64,000 nt of DNA from Adhaeretor mobilis (GTDB lineage Bacteria > Planctomycetota > Planctomycetia > Pirellulales > Lacipirellulaceae), in NCBI RefSeq assembly GCF_007741515.1, contig NZ_CP036263.1, positions 310,001 to 374,000 of the forward strand, written 5' to 3'. The notes under the pieces were generated by a model that was not told where the DNA came from, searched no databases, and saw only the letters and a list, made by a program, of their open reading frames with translations. Below, in pieces: positions 1 through 8,408 of this stretch (the stretch's first letter is position 1; each line of letters begins with the position of its first letter). The translations under genes and the position numbers were made by a program.

Positions 1-810
1 CTCACGGTTGCTGGCTTTGCCCAGCGCGTTGAAGACTACGAGTACGCAGAGAGTCTCTACGAAAACTATCTGCGCTTCGATAAGAACCCCCAGGTGTTCA
101 TGCAACTTGCAGCGTTAAGAGCCAATCACTTAAATGCAGAGCAAGGCTTGCAGGAATTGCAGCAATTCTTCTCGAAAAACATCGACTCGGTCTTGCAGCA
201 GGCAGTCGCGGTTTATCGCAGTCGCCGTGCGGAGTATGGCGATCGGCTTGACGAGACTATCAACAAGATGGTCAAAGCGGCTTTACGAGACGACCCCGAA
301 TCTGCTAGGCGACTACTTGCCGAGGCAGAGATGCTAGAGATCCAGGAAAACTACGACGGGGCGATTGCCGCCTACGAGGCGATCCTCGATCGCGACGATA
401 TCCCTGAAACCCTGCGTGCAAGCGGCATGAACAACTTGGCGTTCCTCTACGCACTGACCGGACGCGAACAGGACAAGGCGTTACGACTCGTCAACGACAC
501 CATCGAACTCATTGGGCCGCTTTCCGATGTGCTCGATACCCGCGGATTGATTCATGTTGCTCGCGGAGAAGGGCTCGACGCCGCAAAGGACATGCGCATG
601 GCCATTCGTATCGGTGCCACACCAAGCAAATACTTCCACCTAGCTCAGGCAGAACTCTTGGCTGGCAATGAGGAGGCCGCCCTAGAGGCGTGGGACCGCG
701 GGGAGAAGATCGGCTTGGAAGCGTCTGTGCTCACTCCGTTGGAGCAGGAGGGCTTCAAGCAGGCAGAACGAAAAATCGAATCCATTCGTGCCAAAGGTGC
801 CGAGCTCTAG
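1..810 (+). CDS. TPR-repeat protein, 5' end outside window
   Basis: The reading frame is open from the first base, so only the C-terminal 269 residues are visible and the start lies upstream. The sequence is built of helical pairs with TPR-like spacing, such as AESLYENYLRFDKNPQ near the left edge, EIQENYDGAIAAYEAIL in the middle and FHLAQAELLAGNEEAALEAW near the end. No enzyme motif is visible. TPR arrays normally scaffold protein contacts, so a role as a large planctomycete TPR protein or the tail of a kinase is possible but not shown. It ends 268 bp before the next gene, which is also TPR-like. Confidence 0.75.
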   Translation, partial: LTVAGFAQRVEDYEYAESLYENYLRFDKNPQVFMQLAALRANHLNAEQGLQELQQFFSKNIDSVLQQAVAVYRSRRAEYGDRLDETINKMVKAALRDDPESARRLLAEAEMLEIQENYDGAIAAYEAILDRDDIPETLRASGMNNLAFLYALTGREQDKALRLVNDTIELIGPLSDVLDTRGLIHVARGEGLDAAKDMRMAIRIGATPSKYFHLAQAELLAGNEEAALEAWDRGEKIGLEASVLTPLEQEGFKQAERKIESIRAKGAEL

Positions 811-1078
811 AATCGCTGGGAAACCTCAGGGGTGGTTCTGCGGATTATCCCGACCGTAGCGAGCAACGTGACGCCGGCACCCATAGTGAGTACCATAGAG
901 AGATCGAAGCTAGGCGTGCAACCGTCGGCGTGCTTGGTATCATAATATCCAAGGGATGGCCGCTTGGACGATCACTCGTCTCGCTCAACCCTATTGCTGT
1001 GCTGTGGTACAAAATTGTGTGTTGATAAACTGTATTGATAAACTGCGCCGCTAGTCTGGTGCCTCAGGGAGTTCCTCT

Positions 1079-2833
1079 ATGTTACTCAAACGCTACCGCA
1101 TTGCTCTGTTGGCAATCGCCTGTATGTCGATTTCGATAGGCTTCACTGACACGACGTTTGCTCAGCGGCGATCGAGTACATCTGCTGTTCTGGGCCGCGG
1201 TATACACTCCTACTTCGATGGGCAATCCTACGAAGCAGAGAGACAACTGACGTCTGCAATTTCGGCCGGAGTCAGCGATCCACTCGCCTTCTACTTCCGC
1301 GGTCTCTCGCGACTCAGCCAGGGTCGCCAATTTGAAGCCGAACAAGACTTTCAGATCGGGGCCGCGCTCGAGGCACGCAACTCGCCAAGTGGTCGCGGCA
1401 TAAGTCGGGCGCTTACTCGTGTGCAAGGTGTGCACCGACGAACTCTGGAAAAATTCCGTCGCCAGGGGCGCCTCACCAATGCCAACGCAGCTACCCAAGA
1501 AGCTCAAGCCAAGTACCGTAAACTCACCACACGCGAAACTTATGTACTAAGAAAGCCTGTCGAACTCCCCGTAGCGCAATTGCTAGAGCCCTCTTCAGTG
1601 GAAATCGTCACCCCCGATTCTCAAGTGATGCCCGGCACCTACGTCGAGTCGGCTCCGGTTCAACCCGCGATCTCGAAGCCATCGCTGGAGGAATCCCCAT
1701 TCGGTGAGCCCGTTAGTGAGCCCGTTGTCGCGCAGCCTTCCAAGGACGTAGCCAATAAGCCAGTCCCAACAGCTGAATCTGCAGCGCCCTCGCCGTTTGA
1801 ACCTTCGCCCGCACCAGCAGCTCCTGTAACGGTCGATAGTGGCGATGCATTATTCGGTGACTCCGAACCAGCCAAAACTGCGGTCACCGAATCGACGCCC
1901 CTTCAGCCAGTTCCACAACCAGTGCCAGCTCCGCAGCCAGAACCAGTCGCCGAGCCGCATGTGGTTGCGAACGAAAGCGACGAAGACCCCTTCAGTGCTC
2001 CCGAGCCCACAGAGATGGCCAAGACCCCCGCTGACGACCTTTTCGGAGCTCCTGCCGAAAGCGAAACGCCCGAGGCAGACGATCTGTTTGGAGAACCAGA
2101 AACGGTTGAACCAGATTCCAGTACACCTGCAGAGACTGACATGTCCGCTGAGGACCCCTTTAGCTCCGATGAACCTTCCGAACCCGAAGCTGCTGATGAC
2201 TTGTTTGGCGAGTCTGAACCGGACGAATCAGCTGAGCCCACGCCTGCAGATGTTGCCTCGGAAAAACCTTCACCTATTGCGGAAGCAACCACCGCGAAAA
2301 TCACACTTCCCGAATCGAGCAAAGTAGAATCTGGCAAGCTACTTGGCGTACTCGGTAAGGTAGCTGGTGGACTTCTTCCCAAGCCAAATATCGAATTGCC
2401 CAAAGATTTGCCCCCATTTGGTCAAGGCGCTCCCGGCCCCGGTGACGCCGGTCAGGACGCCGCACCTGACGCCGGTTTCGAGCTGGGGCCAGACACTCCG
2501 GCAGGAGAACCTCTACCCGCGCCAGCAGCACCTCAGCCCGCCGCGGCACCTGAAGACGACCTCTTTGGCGATATAGCAGAAGAGACTGATCCATTCGGAG
2601 AAGAAGCTGAAATGGCTGAACCGGAACCCGAGGCAGCCGAACCCAAAGAGACGGAATCAGAGAAAGTGCTTTCCGGAGAAGAAGAAGTTGCTGACGAACA
2701 AATGTCAGAGAAAATCTCCGAGGGGGAAACAGACGATGAAGCCACGGAAGAGTCTTTCGAAGAAAGCGAATCCGATGTTCATGAGTCCACGACTGAGGAG
2801 TCCGAGGACGACCCTTTCGACCTGTTCGAATGA
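1079..2833 (+). CDS. Secreted acidic protein with TPR-like head and DDLFG repeats
   Basis: 584 residues. An N-terminal signal peptide (hydrophobic ALLAIACMSISIGF, cut near TFAQ) is followed by about 130 residues of TPR-like helices. The rest is a long Pro/Glu/Ala-rich low-complexity region. Short acidic motifs recur there: DDLFG with variants ALFGD, DPFSA, DPFSS and DPFGE, ending in DDPFDLFE. The spacing is irregular, so this looks like a disordered acidic tail carrying repeated short linear motifs. No known domain explains it. Neighbours are an upstream TPR protein and a downstream lipoprotein-like gene on the same strand, so the three may act together at the envelope (inference). Confidence 0.75.
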   Translation: MLLKRYRIALLAIACMSISIGFTDTTFAQRRSSTSAVLGRGIHSYFDGQSYEAERQLTSAISAGVSDPLAFYFRGLSRLSQGRQFEAEQDFQIGAALEARNSPSGRGISRALTRVQGVHRRTLEKFRRQGRLTNANAATQEAQAKYRKLTTRETYVLRKPVELPVAQLLEPSSVEIVTPDSQVMPGTYVESAPVQPAISKPSLEESPFGEPVSEPVVAQPSKDVANKPVPTAESAAPSPFEPSPAPAAPVTVDSGDALFGDSEPAKTAVTESTPLQPVPQPVPAPQPEPVAEPHVVANESDEDPFSAPEPTEMAKTPADDLFGAPAESETPEADDLFGEPETVEPDSSTPAETDMSAEDPFSSDEPSEPEAADDLFGESEPDESAEPTPADVASEKPSPIAEATTAKITLPESSKVESGKLLGVLGKVAGGLLPKPNIELPKDLPPFGQGAPGPGDAGQDAAPDAGFELGPDTPAGEPLPAPAAPQPAAAPEDDLFGDIAEETDPFGEEAEMAEPEPEAAEPKETESEKVLSGEEEVADEQMSEKISEGETDDEATEESFEESESDVHESTTEESEDDPFDLFE

Positions 2834-2885
2834 TTTCCTTTCTCTGGCAAAGTAGCCCAACCAGGCAGGCGAGGAATTACTAGTC

Positions 2886-3494
2886 GTGTTCAGTTTTCCT
2901 AGGCGAAACGCCGACGCGTTGAGCAATGGTACCCCTCGTTGCTTGGCATGGGTATTGTTCACGGCGCTCGTCGGCTGCACATCGCTTATCGGTTGCGAAG
3001 GCAATTCGAAAGTAGCACCACCGCAGGTTCCCGAGCTCACTCCCGAGCAAAAGCTCGAAGTGGTGGTCGGCCGCCTGGAGAGTCTCTTTCAAGAAACACG
3101 CATCAATTCGGGGCTCGTCGTGAGTCGGTCGATCACGCATCGCTATCTGCCGGCCTCTGAAACGGGCTCTAGTCCAATTGACATAATCCCAGTAGATAAC
3201 ACGCCAGTTGATAGTGATCCCGTTGACGGCCGCAGTGCCAACGATGACTCCATGGCAGTTCCCACCGGCGAGATTGAGGTGGTCACGAAACGCTCCATCG
3301 CCTTGCGCCCCGGTGAGGAACAAACCTCAACCACTGAGGAACCTACCGAGCCAGCACCTCCGGTTGTTCACCGATCGGACAGCGACACTAAAAAGTACAT
3401 GCTCTCCTTTCGAGAAGATCGCTGGCAGCTAGATACGCAGCTGACGAAGGAATCCGAAAAGCTGTGGTTTGAGTACGCGCTCGAGAAACGCTAG
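2886..3494 (+). CDS. Putative lipoprotein, unknown function
   Basis: 202 residues from a GTG start with GAGGA about 11 bases upstream. A hydrophobic stretch (LAWVLFTALVGC then LIGCEG) gives two possible lipobox cysteines, so it is probably lipid-anchored. A helical segment follows, then an Asp/Pro/Val-rich linker with repeats of the type IIPVDNTPVDSDPVD, and a C-terminal segment rich in aromatics and charge (MLSFREDRWQLD). No family is recognised. It lies 52 bp after the acidic-repeat gene on the same strand and is probably co-transcribed. Confidence 0.6.
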   Translation: MFSFPRRNADALSNGTPRCLAWVLFTALVGCTSLIGCEGNSKVAPPQVPELTPEQKLEVVVGRLESLFQETRINSGLVVSRSITHRYLPASETGSSPIDIIPVDNTPVDSDPVDGRSANDDSMAVPTGEIEVVTKRSIALRPGEEQTSTTEEPTEPAPPVVHRSDSDTKKYMLSFREDRWQLDTQLTKESEKLWFEYALEKR

Positions 3495-3556
3495 TCCCTG
3501 ATCATCTCCTATCCTGTAAGGAGCGTCCTCCGAGGCGTTCTAGGAAACTATTCTCT

Positions 3557-5032
3557 ATGTCGGACGCTCCCTCGTTTCCCAAAGTCGCCCAATTGCGGAG
3601 CGTCGAACAACTCTCCCAGCGATTGGAGGAGTTAAAAATCTCGCTGCCGATCGACAGCGAAATTCAAACCGCTGCGGCCGGCTCTCCCCTAGCGCAGCCC
3701 TACGAAGTGGCTGGTCACACAATTGGCAATCGCTGGTGCATTCATCCCATGGAGGGCTGGGACGCCAACCACGATGGTAGCCCCACCGAGCTCACTCTAC
3801 GTCGCTGGCGGCGTTTCGGGCGCAGCGGTGCCAAGTTCATCTGGGGTGGCGAAGCTGCTGCCGTGCAACCCACCGGACGCGCGAATCCCAATCAAACGCT
3901 TGCCACCGAAGAGAATCGCGCGGGGCTCAAATCGCTACTGGACGAACTACTCGCCGGCCATCGCGAACAGGGCCTCACGACGGACGATTTGCTCGTCGGT
4001 TTGCAGCTCACCCACTCGGGCCGTTTCTGTAAACCCAACGATCACCATCGCTGGGAACCAAAAATCGCTTATCACCATCCACTGCTCGATGAGAAGTTCG
4101 GCATCGATCCAGAAGATGAAACCATTGTCTGGACCGATTCAGATCTTGAGCAGCTCATCGATAGCTATGTCGCGGCAGCGCGACTCGCCCATGAAGTTGG
4201 CTACCAGTTCGTCGATGTCAAAGCATGCCATGGCTATCTACTGCACGAGTTTCTCAGCGCTCGCACTCGACCGGGCCCCTACGGTGGCGATCTCGCGGGG
4301 CGCAGTCGCGTGCTGGTTTCGATCATCGACCGTATACGCCAGGAACTTCCCGACTTGGCTATTGGAGTGCGTCTGAGCATCTTCGACACCGTGCCCTATC
4401 GTACCAGCCGCGAGACGGGGCAGCCGATGGACTATCAGTCGCTGCTACCGTACGAGTACGGCTTTGGCGTGAATCCACAGAACCCGTTGGAGTACGATCT
4501 CACCGAACCGCTGCAACTCATGCAAACGCTCATCGAGCACGGCGTCGCGATGCTCAACATCAGTTGCGGCAGTCCTTATTACGTGCCCCACATCCAACGC
4601 CCCGCCATCTTCCCACCCGGCGATGGCTACCTGCCGCCGGAAGATCCGCTCGTTGGCGTGTGGCGACAAATGGACGTAGTACGCCAATGCAAGGCGGCAC
4701 TCACCACCGCCGGCCACGGCAACGTGCCACTGGTGGGTAGCGGCTATTCGTACCTGCAAGACTACCTCCCACAAGTTTCCCAAGCCGCGGTCCGCGAAAA
4801 CTGGGTCGACTTCGTCGGCCTGGGCCGTATGGTGCTCAGCTACCCTGAGCTACCGCTAGATGTTCTTCGCGAAGGCAAGCTCGCCAGAAAACTCATCTGC
4901 CGCACCTTCAGCGACTGCACCACCGCCCCCAGAAACGGCATCGTCAGCGGTTGCTACCCTCTAGACGAACACTATAAGAAGATGCCAGAGCGACAGGAGT
5001 TGATACAGATTAAGCAGGCATTGGATGGATAG
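3557..5032 (+). CDS. NADH:flavin oxidoreductase (old yellow enzyme family)
   Basis: 491 residues forming a single FMN-binding TIM barrel of the OYE family. Typical motifs are HPMEGWDANHDGSPT near residue 63, LTHSGRF, the substrate/FMN signature HGYLLHEFLSARTRPGPYGG around residue 225, and VDFVGLGRMVLSYPELP near the phosphate-binding end. Such enzymes use NAD(P)H to reduce activated alkenes or related substrates; the substrate here is unknown. It lacks the C-terminal Fe-S and FAD/NAD domain of 2,4-dienoyl-CoA reductases, although cysteines remain in the tail (LICRTFSDC, GCYPLDEHY). The next gene begins two bases after its stop. Confidence 0.88.
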   Translation: MSDAPSFPKVAQLRSVEQLSQRLEELKISLPIDSEIQTAAAGSPLAQPYEVAGHTIGNRWCIHPMEGWDANHDGSPTELTLRRWRRFGRSGAKFIWGGEAAAVQPTGRANPNQTLATEENRAGLKSLLDELLAGHREQGLTTDDLLVGLQLTHSGRFCKPNDHHRWEPKIAYHHPLLDEKFGIDPEDETIVWTDSDLEQLIDSYVAAARLAHEVGYQFVDVKACHGYLLHEFLSARTRPGPYGGDLAGRSRVLVSIIDRIRQELPDLAIGVRLSIFDTVPYRTSRETGQPMDYQSLLPYEYGFGVNPQNPLEYDLTEPLQLMQTLIEHGVAMLNISCGSPYYVPHIQRPAIFPPGDGYLPPEDPLVGVWRQMDVVRQCKAALTTAGHGNVPLVGSGYSYLQDYLPQVSQAAVRENWVDFVGLGRMVLSYPELPLDVLREGKLARKLICRTFSDCTTAPRNGIVSGCYPLDEHYKKMPERQELIQIKQALDG

Positions 5033-5034
5033 CC

Positions 5035-5418
5035 ATGTCACGGCCAATTCGATTTGACCTAGTCACGCTGTTCGTCGGTACAACCGTCTGGGCAGCACTG
5101 CTCGCCGGGATGCGGCTGCTCGGCTTTCCACCGCGTGGATACGTGGGTGTTTCCGTATATCTCATTTCAGTGGGAACCTCACTGGTCGTTTTTCGCAAGT
5201 ACAACCGCCCGCTATCCATCTCGATCTCCTGTGGAATTGTCGTTGTGGTTCTTGGCGAATTGTTTCTTCAGTTGGTTCAAGGAACTCCTGCCCGAGTACC
5301 TAGATTAGAATTAGTTGTCTGCGGAGCCGGCTACGGGACCATCGCCTTCTTTGTTTTCAATGGTGTACAAATTTTGTCCGCCTGGGTTCGATTGCTGCTA
5401 AACCGCAAAGTCGGCTAG
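5035..5418 (+). CDS. Small multi-pass membrane protein
   Basis: 127 residues with three or four hydrophobic segments: LVTLFVGTTVWAALLAGM, VSVYLISVGTSLVVF, ISCGIVVVVLGELFLQLV and CGAGYGTIAFFVFNGVQIL. The start codon is two bases after the oxidoreductase stop, so translation is probably coupled. No family is recognised. Co-expression with the oxidoreductase is the only clue to role. Confidence 0.6.
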   Translation: MSRPIRFDLVTLFVGTTVWAALLAGMRLLGFPPRGYVGVSVYLISVGTSLVVFRKYNRPLSISISCGIVVVVLGELFLQLVQGTPARVPRLELVVCGAGYGTIAFFVFNGVQILSAWVRLLLNRKVG

Positions 5419-5452
5419 AAAGCGATCCCGCCGTACAGCGGCACCCTTTCAC

Positions 5453-5782
5453 CTAGCGTCGCGTCTCGACGGCGGTGCCCCAGGCTTCCATCGATTGCAG
5501 TATCGGCTCAAGGCTCCTGCCGAGTGCCGTCAACGAGTACTCCACCTTCGGCGGAATCTCGCCAAAGTCTTTTCGATCCACCACGCCATCTGCTTCAAGT
5601 TCCCTTAACTGCTTGGAGAGCGTCCGGGCAGAAATCGTACCGAGCGAGCGTGTCAGTTCTCCGAATCGCATCGTGCCATGCAGCAGGAAGTGAATGATCA
5701 GCACCTTCCAGCGACCGCCGATGACTCTCAGCGTCGTCTCGACCGGGCAACTCACGGCAGCTTGCTTCTTGACCTTTGCCAC
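5453..5782 (-). CDS. HxlR-family winged-helix transcriptional regulator
   Basis: 109 residues from a GTG start preceded by GGGAGG; a TTG four codons upstream would overlap that ribosome site. The HxlR pattern is clear: an N-terminal Cys (AVSCPVETTLRVIGGRWK), then LIIHFLLHGTMRFGELTRSL, TISARTLSKQLRELEADGVV and PPKVEYSLTALGRSL. HxlR proteins are small dimeric repressors or activators, often redox or electrophile responsive through the N-terminal Cys. It is divergent from the isochorismatase/pirin pair, the usual arrangement for a local regulator of such genes. Confidence 0.9.
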   Translation of the reverse strand: MAKVKKQAAVSCPVETTLRVIGGRWKVLIIHFLLHGTMRFGELTRSLGTISARTLSKQLRELEADGVVDRKDFGEIPPKVEYSLTALGRSLEPILQSMEAWGTAVETRR

Positions 5783-5807
5783 GACACCTCCCAAATAGTA
5801 TCTCTTG

Positions 5808-5821
5808 TGTTACTACTAACA
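5808..5821. promoter_or_regulatory. Candidate HxlR operator
   Basis: The dyad TGTTA-CTAC-TAACA lies 26 bp upstream of the HxlR start, in the divergent region with the isochorismatase-like gene. HxlR regulators commonly bind short TA-rich dyads here. The assignment rests on position and symmetry only. Confidence 0.35.
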
Positions 5822-5962
5822 AAAATGCCCATACTTGCAGAATGACTCCGACAGGCGTAAAAATCAAGGCGTCGCATGACATGAGTGGTATTGTCGTTCT
5901 CGACTCTGCACGGCCACTCAACAGCATTGCTAACTCTCGTACTCTTGCAAAGGAGAATCGGA

Positions 5963-6631
5963 ATGGCTTCCACCAATGGAATGATTGACCCGGATGATGT
6001 TGTCATGTTGCTCATCGACCATCAGAGCGGCCTGTTTAATACCGTGCAGGACCTTCCCGTTCCCGACCTGCGAAACTATGCCATTGCACTAGCCAAGACC
6101 GCGACGTTGTTGGACATACCTGTGTTGACGACGGCGTCGGTGCCGGACGGTCCCAATGGGCCGCTGATTCCTGAAATTCACGAGTTCGCGCCACATGCAC
6201 AGTTCATTCCGCGAACCGGACAGATCAATGCCTGGGATAATCCGCCGTTTGTTGAGGCTATCGAGAAGACCGGGCGCAAGACGATGGTAATTGCCGGAAC
6301 ACTAACGAGCGTGTGCCTGGCATTCCCAGCAATCAGTGCAATCGAGGCGGGCTACAAGGCGTATTGTGTTGTCGATGCCTCGGGCAACTGGAGCAAGATG
6401 GCAACCGACTTGACGATCGCACGCATCACACAGGCGGGTGCGATTCCGATGGACACGTTTGCAATGGTTGCTGAGTTGATGCGAACTTGGAACCGGGCAG
6501 AAGGCTCACAGTTTGGCGCAATCATTGCGGAACACATCGTGCCCACCTACAAGTGCCTGATGGAAAGCTACGACAAGGCTCAGGCGGTTGTGAAAGATGG
6601 CCCCGAAACGATGATGGATAGGTACCAATGA
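5963..6631 (+). CDS. Isochorismatase-family (YcaC-like) hydrolase
   Basis: 222 residues. The ATG at 5963 is chosen because AAGGAG lies directly upstream. The fold is of the cysteine-hydrolase isochorismatase superfamily: catalytic Asp in [10 protein letters not shown], the lysine region near the middle, and the nucleophile Cys in [13 protein letters not shown]. The C-terminal part ([15 protein letters not shown]) matches the YcaC-type branch. YcaC-like proteins have poorly defined amide-hydrolase roles. It sits between a divergent HxlR regulator and a pirin gene 35 bp downstream, a common electrophile-response cassette. Confidence 0.88.
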   Translation: MASTNGMIDPDDVVMLLIDHQSGLFNTVQDLPVPDLRNYAIALAKTATLLDIPVLTTASVPDGPNGPLIPEIHEFAPHAQFIPRTGQINAWDNPPFVEAIEKTGRKTMVIAGTLTSVCLAFPAISAIEAGYKAYCVVDASGNWSKMATDLTIARITQAGAIPMDTFAMVAELMRTWNRAEGSQFGAIIAEHIVPTYKCLMESYDKAQAVVKDGPETMMDRYQ

Positions 6632-6666
6632 AATAAGACAGGCCAAGTCACTTGGAAAGTAGAGCC

Positions 6667-7527
6667 ATGAAAAACATCAAGCAAATCGTACGCGACATTC
6701 CCCAACACTGGGTTGGCGACGGCTTCCCGGTACGGAGCCTGTTCTCCTACAGTGGCGGGAATGAGTTCGACCCGTTCCTACTGCTCGACTATGCAGGTCC
6801 CCACGAGTTTGGCCCAGACCAGACTAAGCGAGGTGTGGGCGAGCATCCGCACAAAGGATTTGAAACCGTCACGATCCTTTATCAAGGAGAATTGGAACAC
6901 CGCGACTCCAGTGGTGGTCATGGTACGATCGGCCCAGGCGACGTGCAATGGATGACGGCCGCTGCGGGAATTGTCCACGAGGAGTTCCACAGCCGCCAAT
7001 TTGCAAAGGAGGGTGGTACCCTGGAGATGGTGCAGTTGTGGGTCAACCTACCAGCCGACGCGAAGAAGACGCTGCCCAAGTATCAAGACTTGCGCGACGA
7101 GCAGTTTCCTCGTGTTGCCTTGCCAGATGTCGCTGGAACAGTTCGCGTCATCGCTGGCGATTTTCTAGAATGTCGTGGCCCGGCCGAAACCTTCACACCT
7201 ATCAACGTCTGGGACGTGCAGCTCAACGCAGGTCGCGCTCTGGATGCGCGAGTTCCAGCGGGGCACACCGCGCTGCTCATCGTTCAAAACGGCAACCTCA
7301 CGGTGAACGACGTGCCGGTCAAAGCCGTCGAGCTGGTGGAATGCGAGCGAGCGGAGGAAGCCATCAAGCTGCACGCAGAAACCGCGTCGCGGGTCTTAAT
7401 TCTCACCGGCGAGCCCATCGCCGAACCAGTCTACGGGCAAGGCCCATTCGTGATGAACACACGCGAGGAAATCCAAGTAGCAATCGCCGACTACCATGCA
7501 GGCAAAATGGGAAAGCTCAGTTCGTAG
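6667..7527 (+). CDS. Pirin-family bicupin protein
   Basis: 286 residues; ATG chosen at 6667 with GGAAAG upstream (a TTG at 6652 is less likely). The pirin signature is present: GVGEHPHKGFETVTILYQGE with metal-binding His and Glu residues, then HEEFHS, followed by a second cupin half with a C-terminal VYGQGPFVMNT motif. Bacterial pirins bind iron; some act as quercetin 2,3-dioxygenases and others as regulators. It is 35 bp downstream of the isochorismatase-like gene and probably shares its transcript and HxlR control. Confidence 0.92.
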   Translation: MKNIKQIVRDIPQHWVGDGFPVRSLFSYSGGNEFDPFLLLDYAGPHEFGPDQTKRGVGEHPHKGFETVTILYQGELEHRDSSGGHGTIGPGDVQWMTAAAGIVHEEFHSRQFAKEGGTLEMVQLWVNLPADAKKTLPKYQDLRDEQFPRVALPDVAGTVRVIAGDFLECRGPAETFTPINVWDVQLNAGRALDARVPAGHTALLIVQNGNLTVNDVPVKAVELVECERAEEAIKLHAETASRVLILTGEPIAEPVYGQGPFVMNTREEIQVAIADYHAGKMGKLSS

Positions 7528-7715
7528 GACTAGCTAGTTGTTTGCGAGCGAGCGGAATTCGTAGGCGATTCCATGTGACCAGCTCCCCATTGGAGTTTCG
7601 CAAAAACTCCCCGCTCCTCGCACAGATCAACGCTACGGAATGCCGTAAGTCGTGATCTGGTAGCGAGTTGGATACAATCTGTGGTCAGCCCGATCACGAT
7701 ATGATCTTAGCGAAT

Positions 7716-7731
7716 GAAAGCAAATGCTTTC
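7716..7731. promoter_or_regulatory. Palindrome upstream of sigma-54 promoter
   Basis: GAAAGCA-AA-TGCTTTC is a perfect 7-bp inverted repeat 56 bp upstream of the -24 element at 7787. Its position suits a binding site for a sigma-54 activator. No second copy was seen at the other sigma-54 promoter. The rest of the interval 7528-7901 shows only the promoter and an untranslated leader. Confidence 0.35.
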
Positions 7732-7786
7732 CAAAAAGCAACATAACGTGATGCGCTGCAACGACTTGTGGACTGCGAACTAGTTC

Positions 7787-7802
7787 TGGCACGAGACATG
7801 CC
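7787..7802 (+). promoter_or_regulatory. Candidate sigma-54 (-24/-12) promoter
   Basis: TGGCACGAGACATGCC has the sigma-54 layout: TGGCACG at -24 and GC exactly 10 bases after the GG. The leader to the ATG at 7902 is about 90-100 nt. An almost identical element (TGGCACGCTACATGCA) precedes the related gene at 20520. Confidence 0.6.
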
Positions 7803-7901
7803 TTCTTTACCGGTGGTCAAGCGACTGATTCACGCAATGGTTGCTGTGGATTTAGGAACTTAGGTTTTATGGCGCTCCTCCCGCGCCAAGGAGAAGAAAA
7901 C

Positions 7902-8219
7902 ATGATTCGAAAAGCGTTAATCGCGGTTTGTGCAGTCGGCCTTATAGCCGTGGCAGGTGCCTCTGAAGCGGATGCCGGCTGTCGTCGTGGCGGCGGTGGC
8001 TACTACGGCGGTGGCGGTTACGGTGGCGGCTATTACAACTCGGGTTATCGTAGCTCTAGCTACCGTGGCGGCTATGGCGGCGGTTACCACTCTGGCTATC
8101 GCGGCTATTCACGCGGACCAAGCTACTACAACAGCGGCTATCGCGGCGCCTACGGTTACGGCGGCGCTTACGGTCGAGGCTACGGCCGCAGCGGCGTCAG
8201 CGTATCCTTCGGTTTCTAG
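7902..8219 (+). CDS. Gly/Tyr-rich small secreted protein
   Basis: 105 residues. ATG at 7902 is preceded by AAGGAGAAGAAAAC. A clear signal peptide (ALIAVCAVGLIAVAGASEADAG) is followed by a low-complexity body of GGGYYGGGGYGGGYY and SGYRG repeats and the tail GVSVSFGF. Such Gly/Tyr/Arg repeats suit a structural or surface-coating role, but the function is unknown. The signal-peptide end (ASEADAG) and tail resemble two other small proteins in this window (20520 and 21143), so the three may form one family. It has a sigma-54 type promoter and a strong terminator, so it is probably monocistronic. Confidence 0.8.
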   Translation: MIRKALIAVCAVGLIAVAGASEADAGCRRGGGGYYGGGGYGGGYYNSGYRSSSYRGGYGGGYHSGYRGYSRGPSYYNSGYRGAYGYGGAYGRGYGRSGVSVSFGF

Positions 8220-8286
8220 AGCAACTCCCATTTCACTGCGGTGCTCGCACCTCGCTAAAAGTGAAGGGAACTAGAAACATTTCGAT

Positions 8287-8320
8287 CCCCGCAGTCGAGC
8301 TTATTCGGCTGCGGGGTTTT
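8287..8320 (+). terminator. Rho-independent terminator
   Basis: A 12-bp stem (CCCCGCAGTCGA with TCGGCTGCGGGG, one G-T pair) and a 6-nt loop are followed by TTTT. It closes the Gly/Tyr-rich gene. Confidence 0.85.
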
Positions 8321-8408
8321 CTGTAGATGAGGATCGCCAAGCGAAAACGGCATTCCACGGAGGCGAGGGAACGACCCCCGAACATCTCTCAGGCTCTTCG
8401 ACAGATTA

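Noticed and set aside
812..965. Minus-strand open stretch reading ...LSMVLTMGAGVTLLATVG..., resembling a membrane tail
   Set aside because: A stop lies upstream and no start codon follows it before the stretch; could be chance or old debris.
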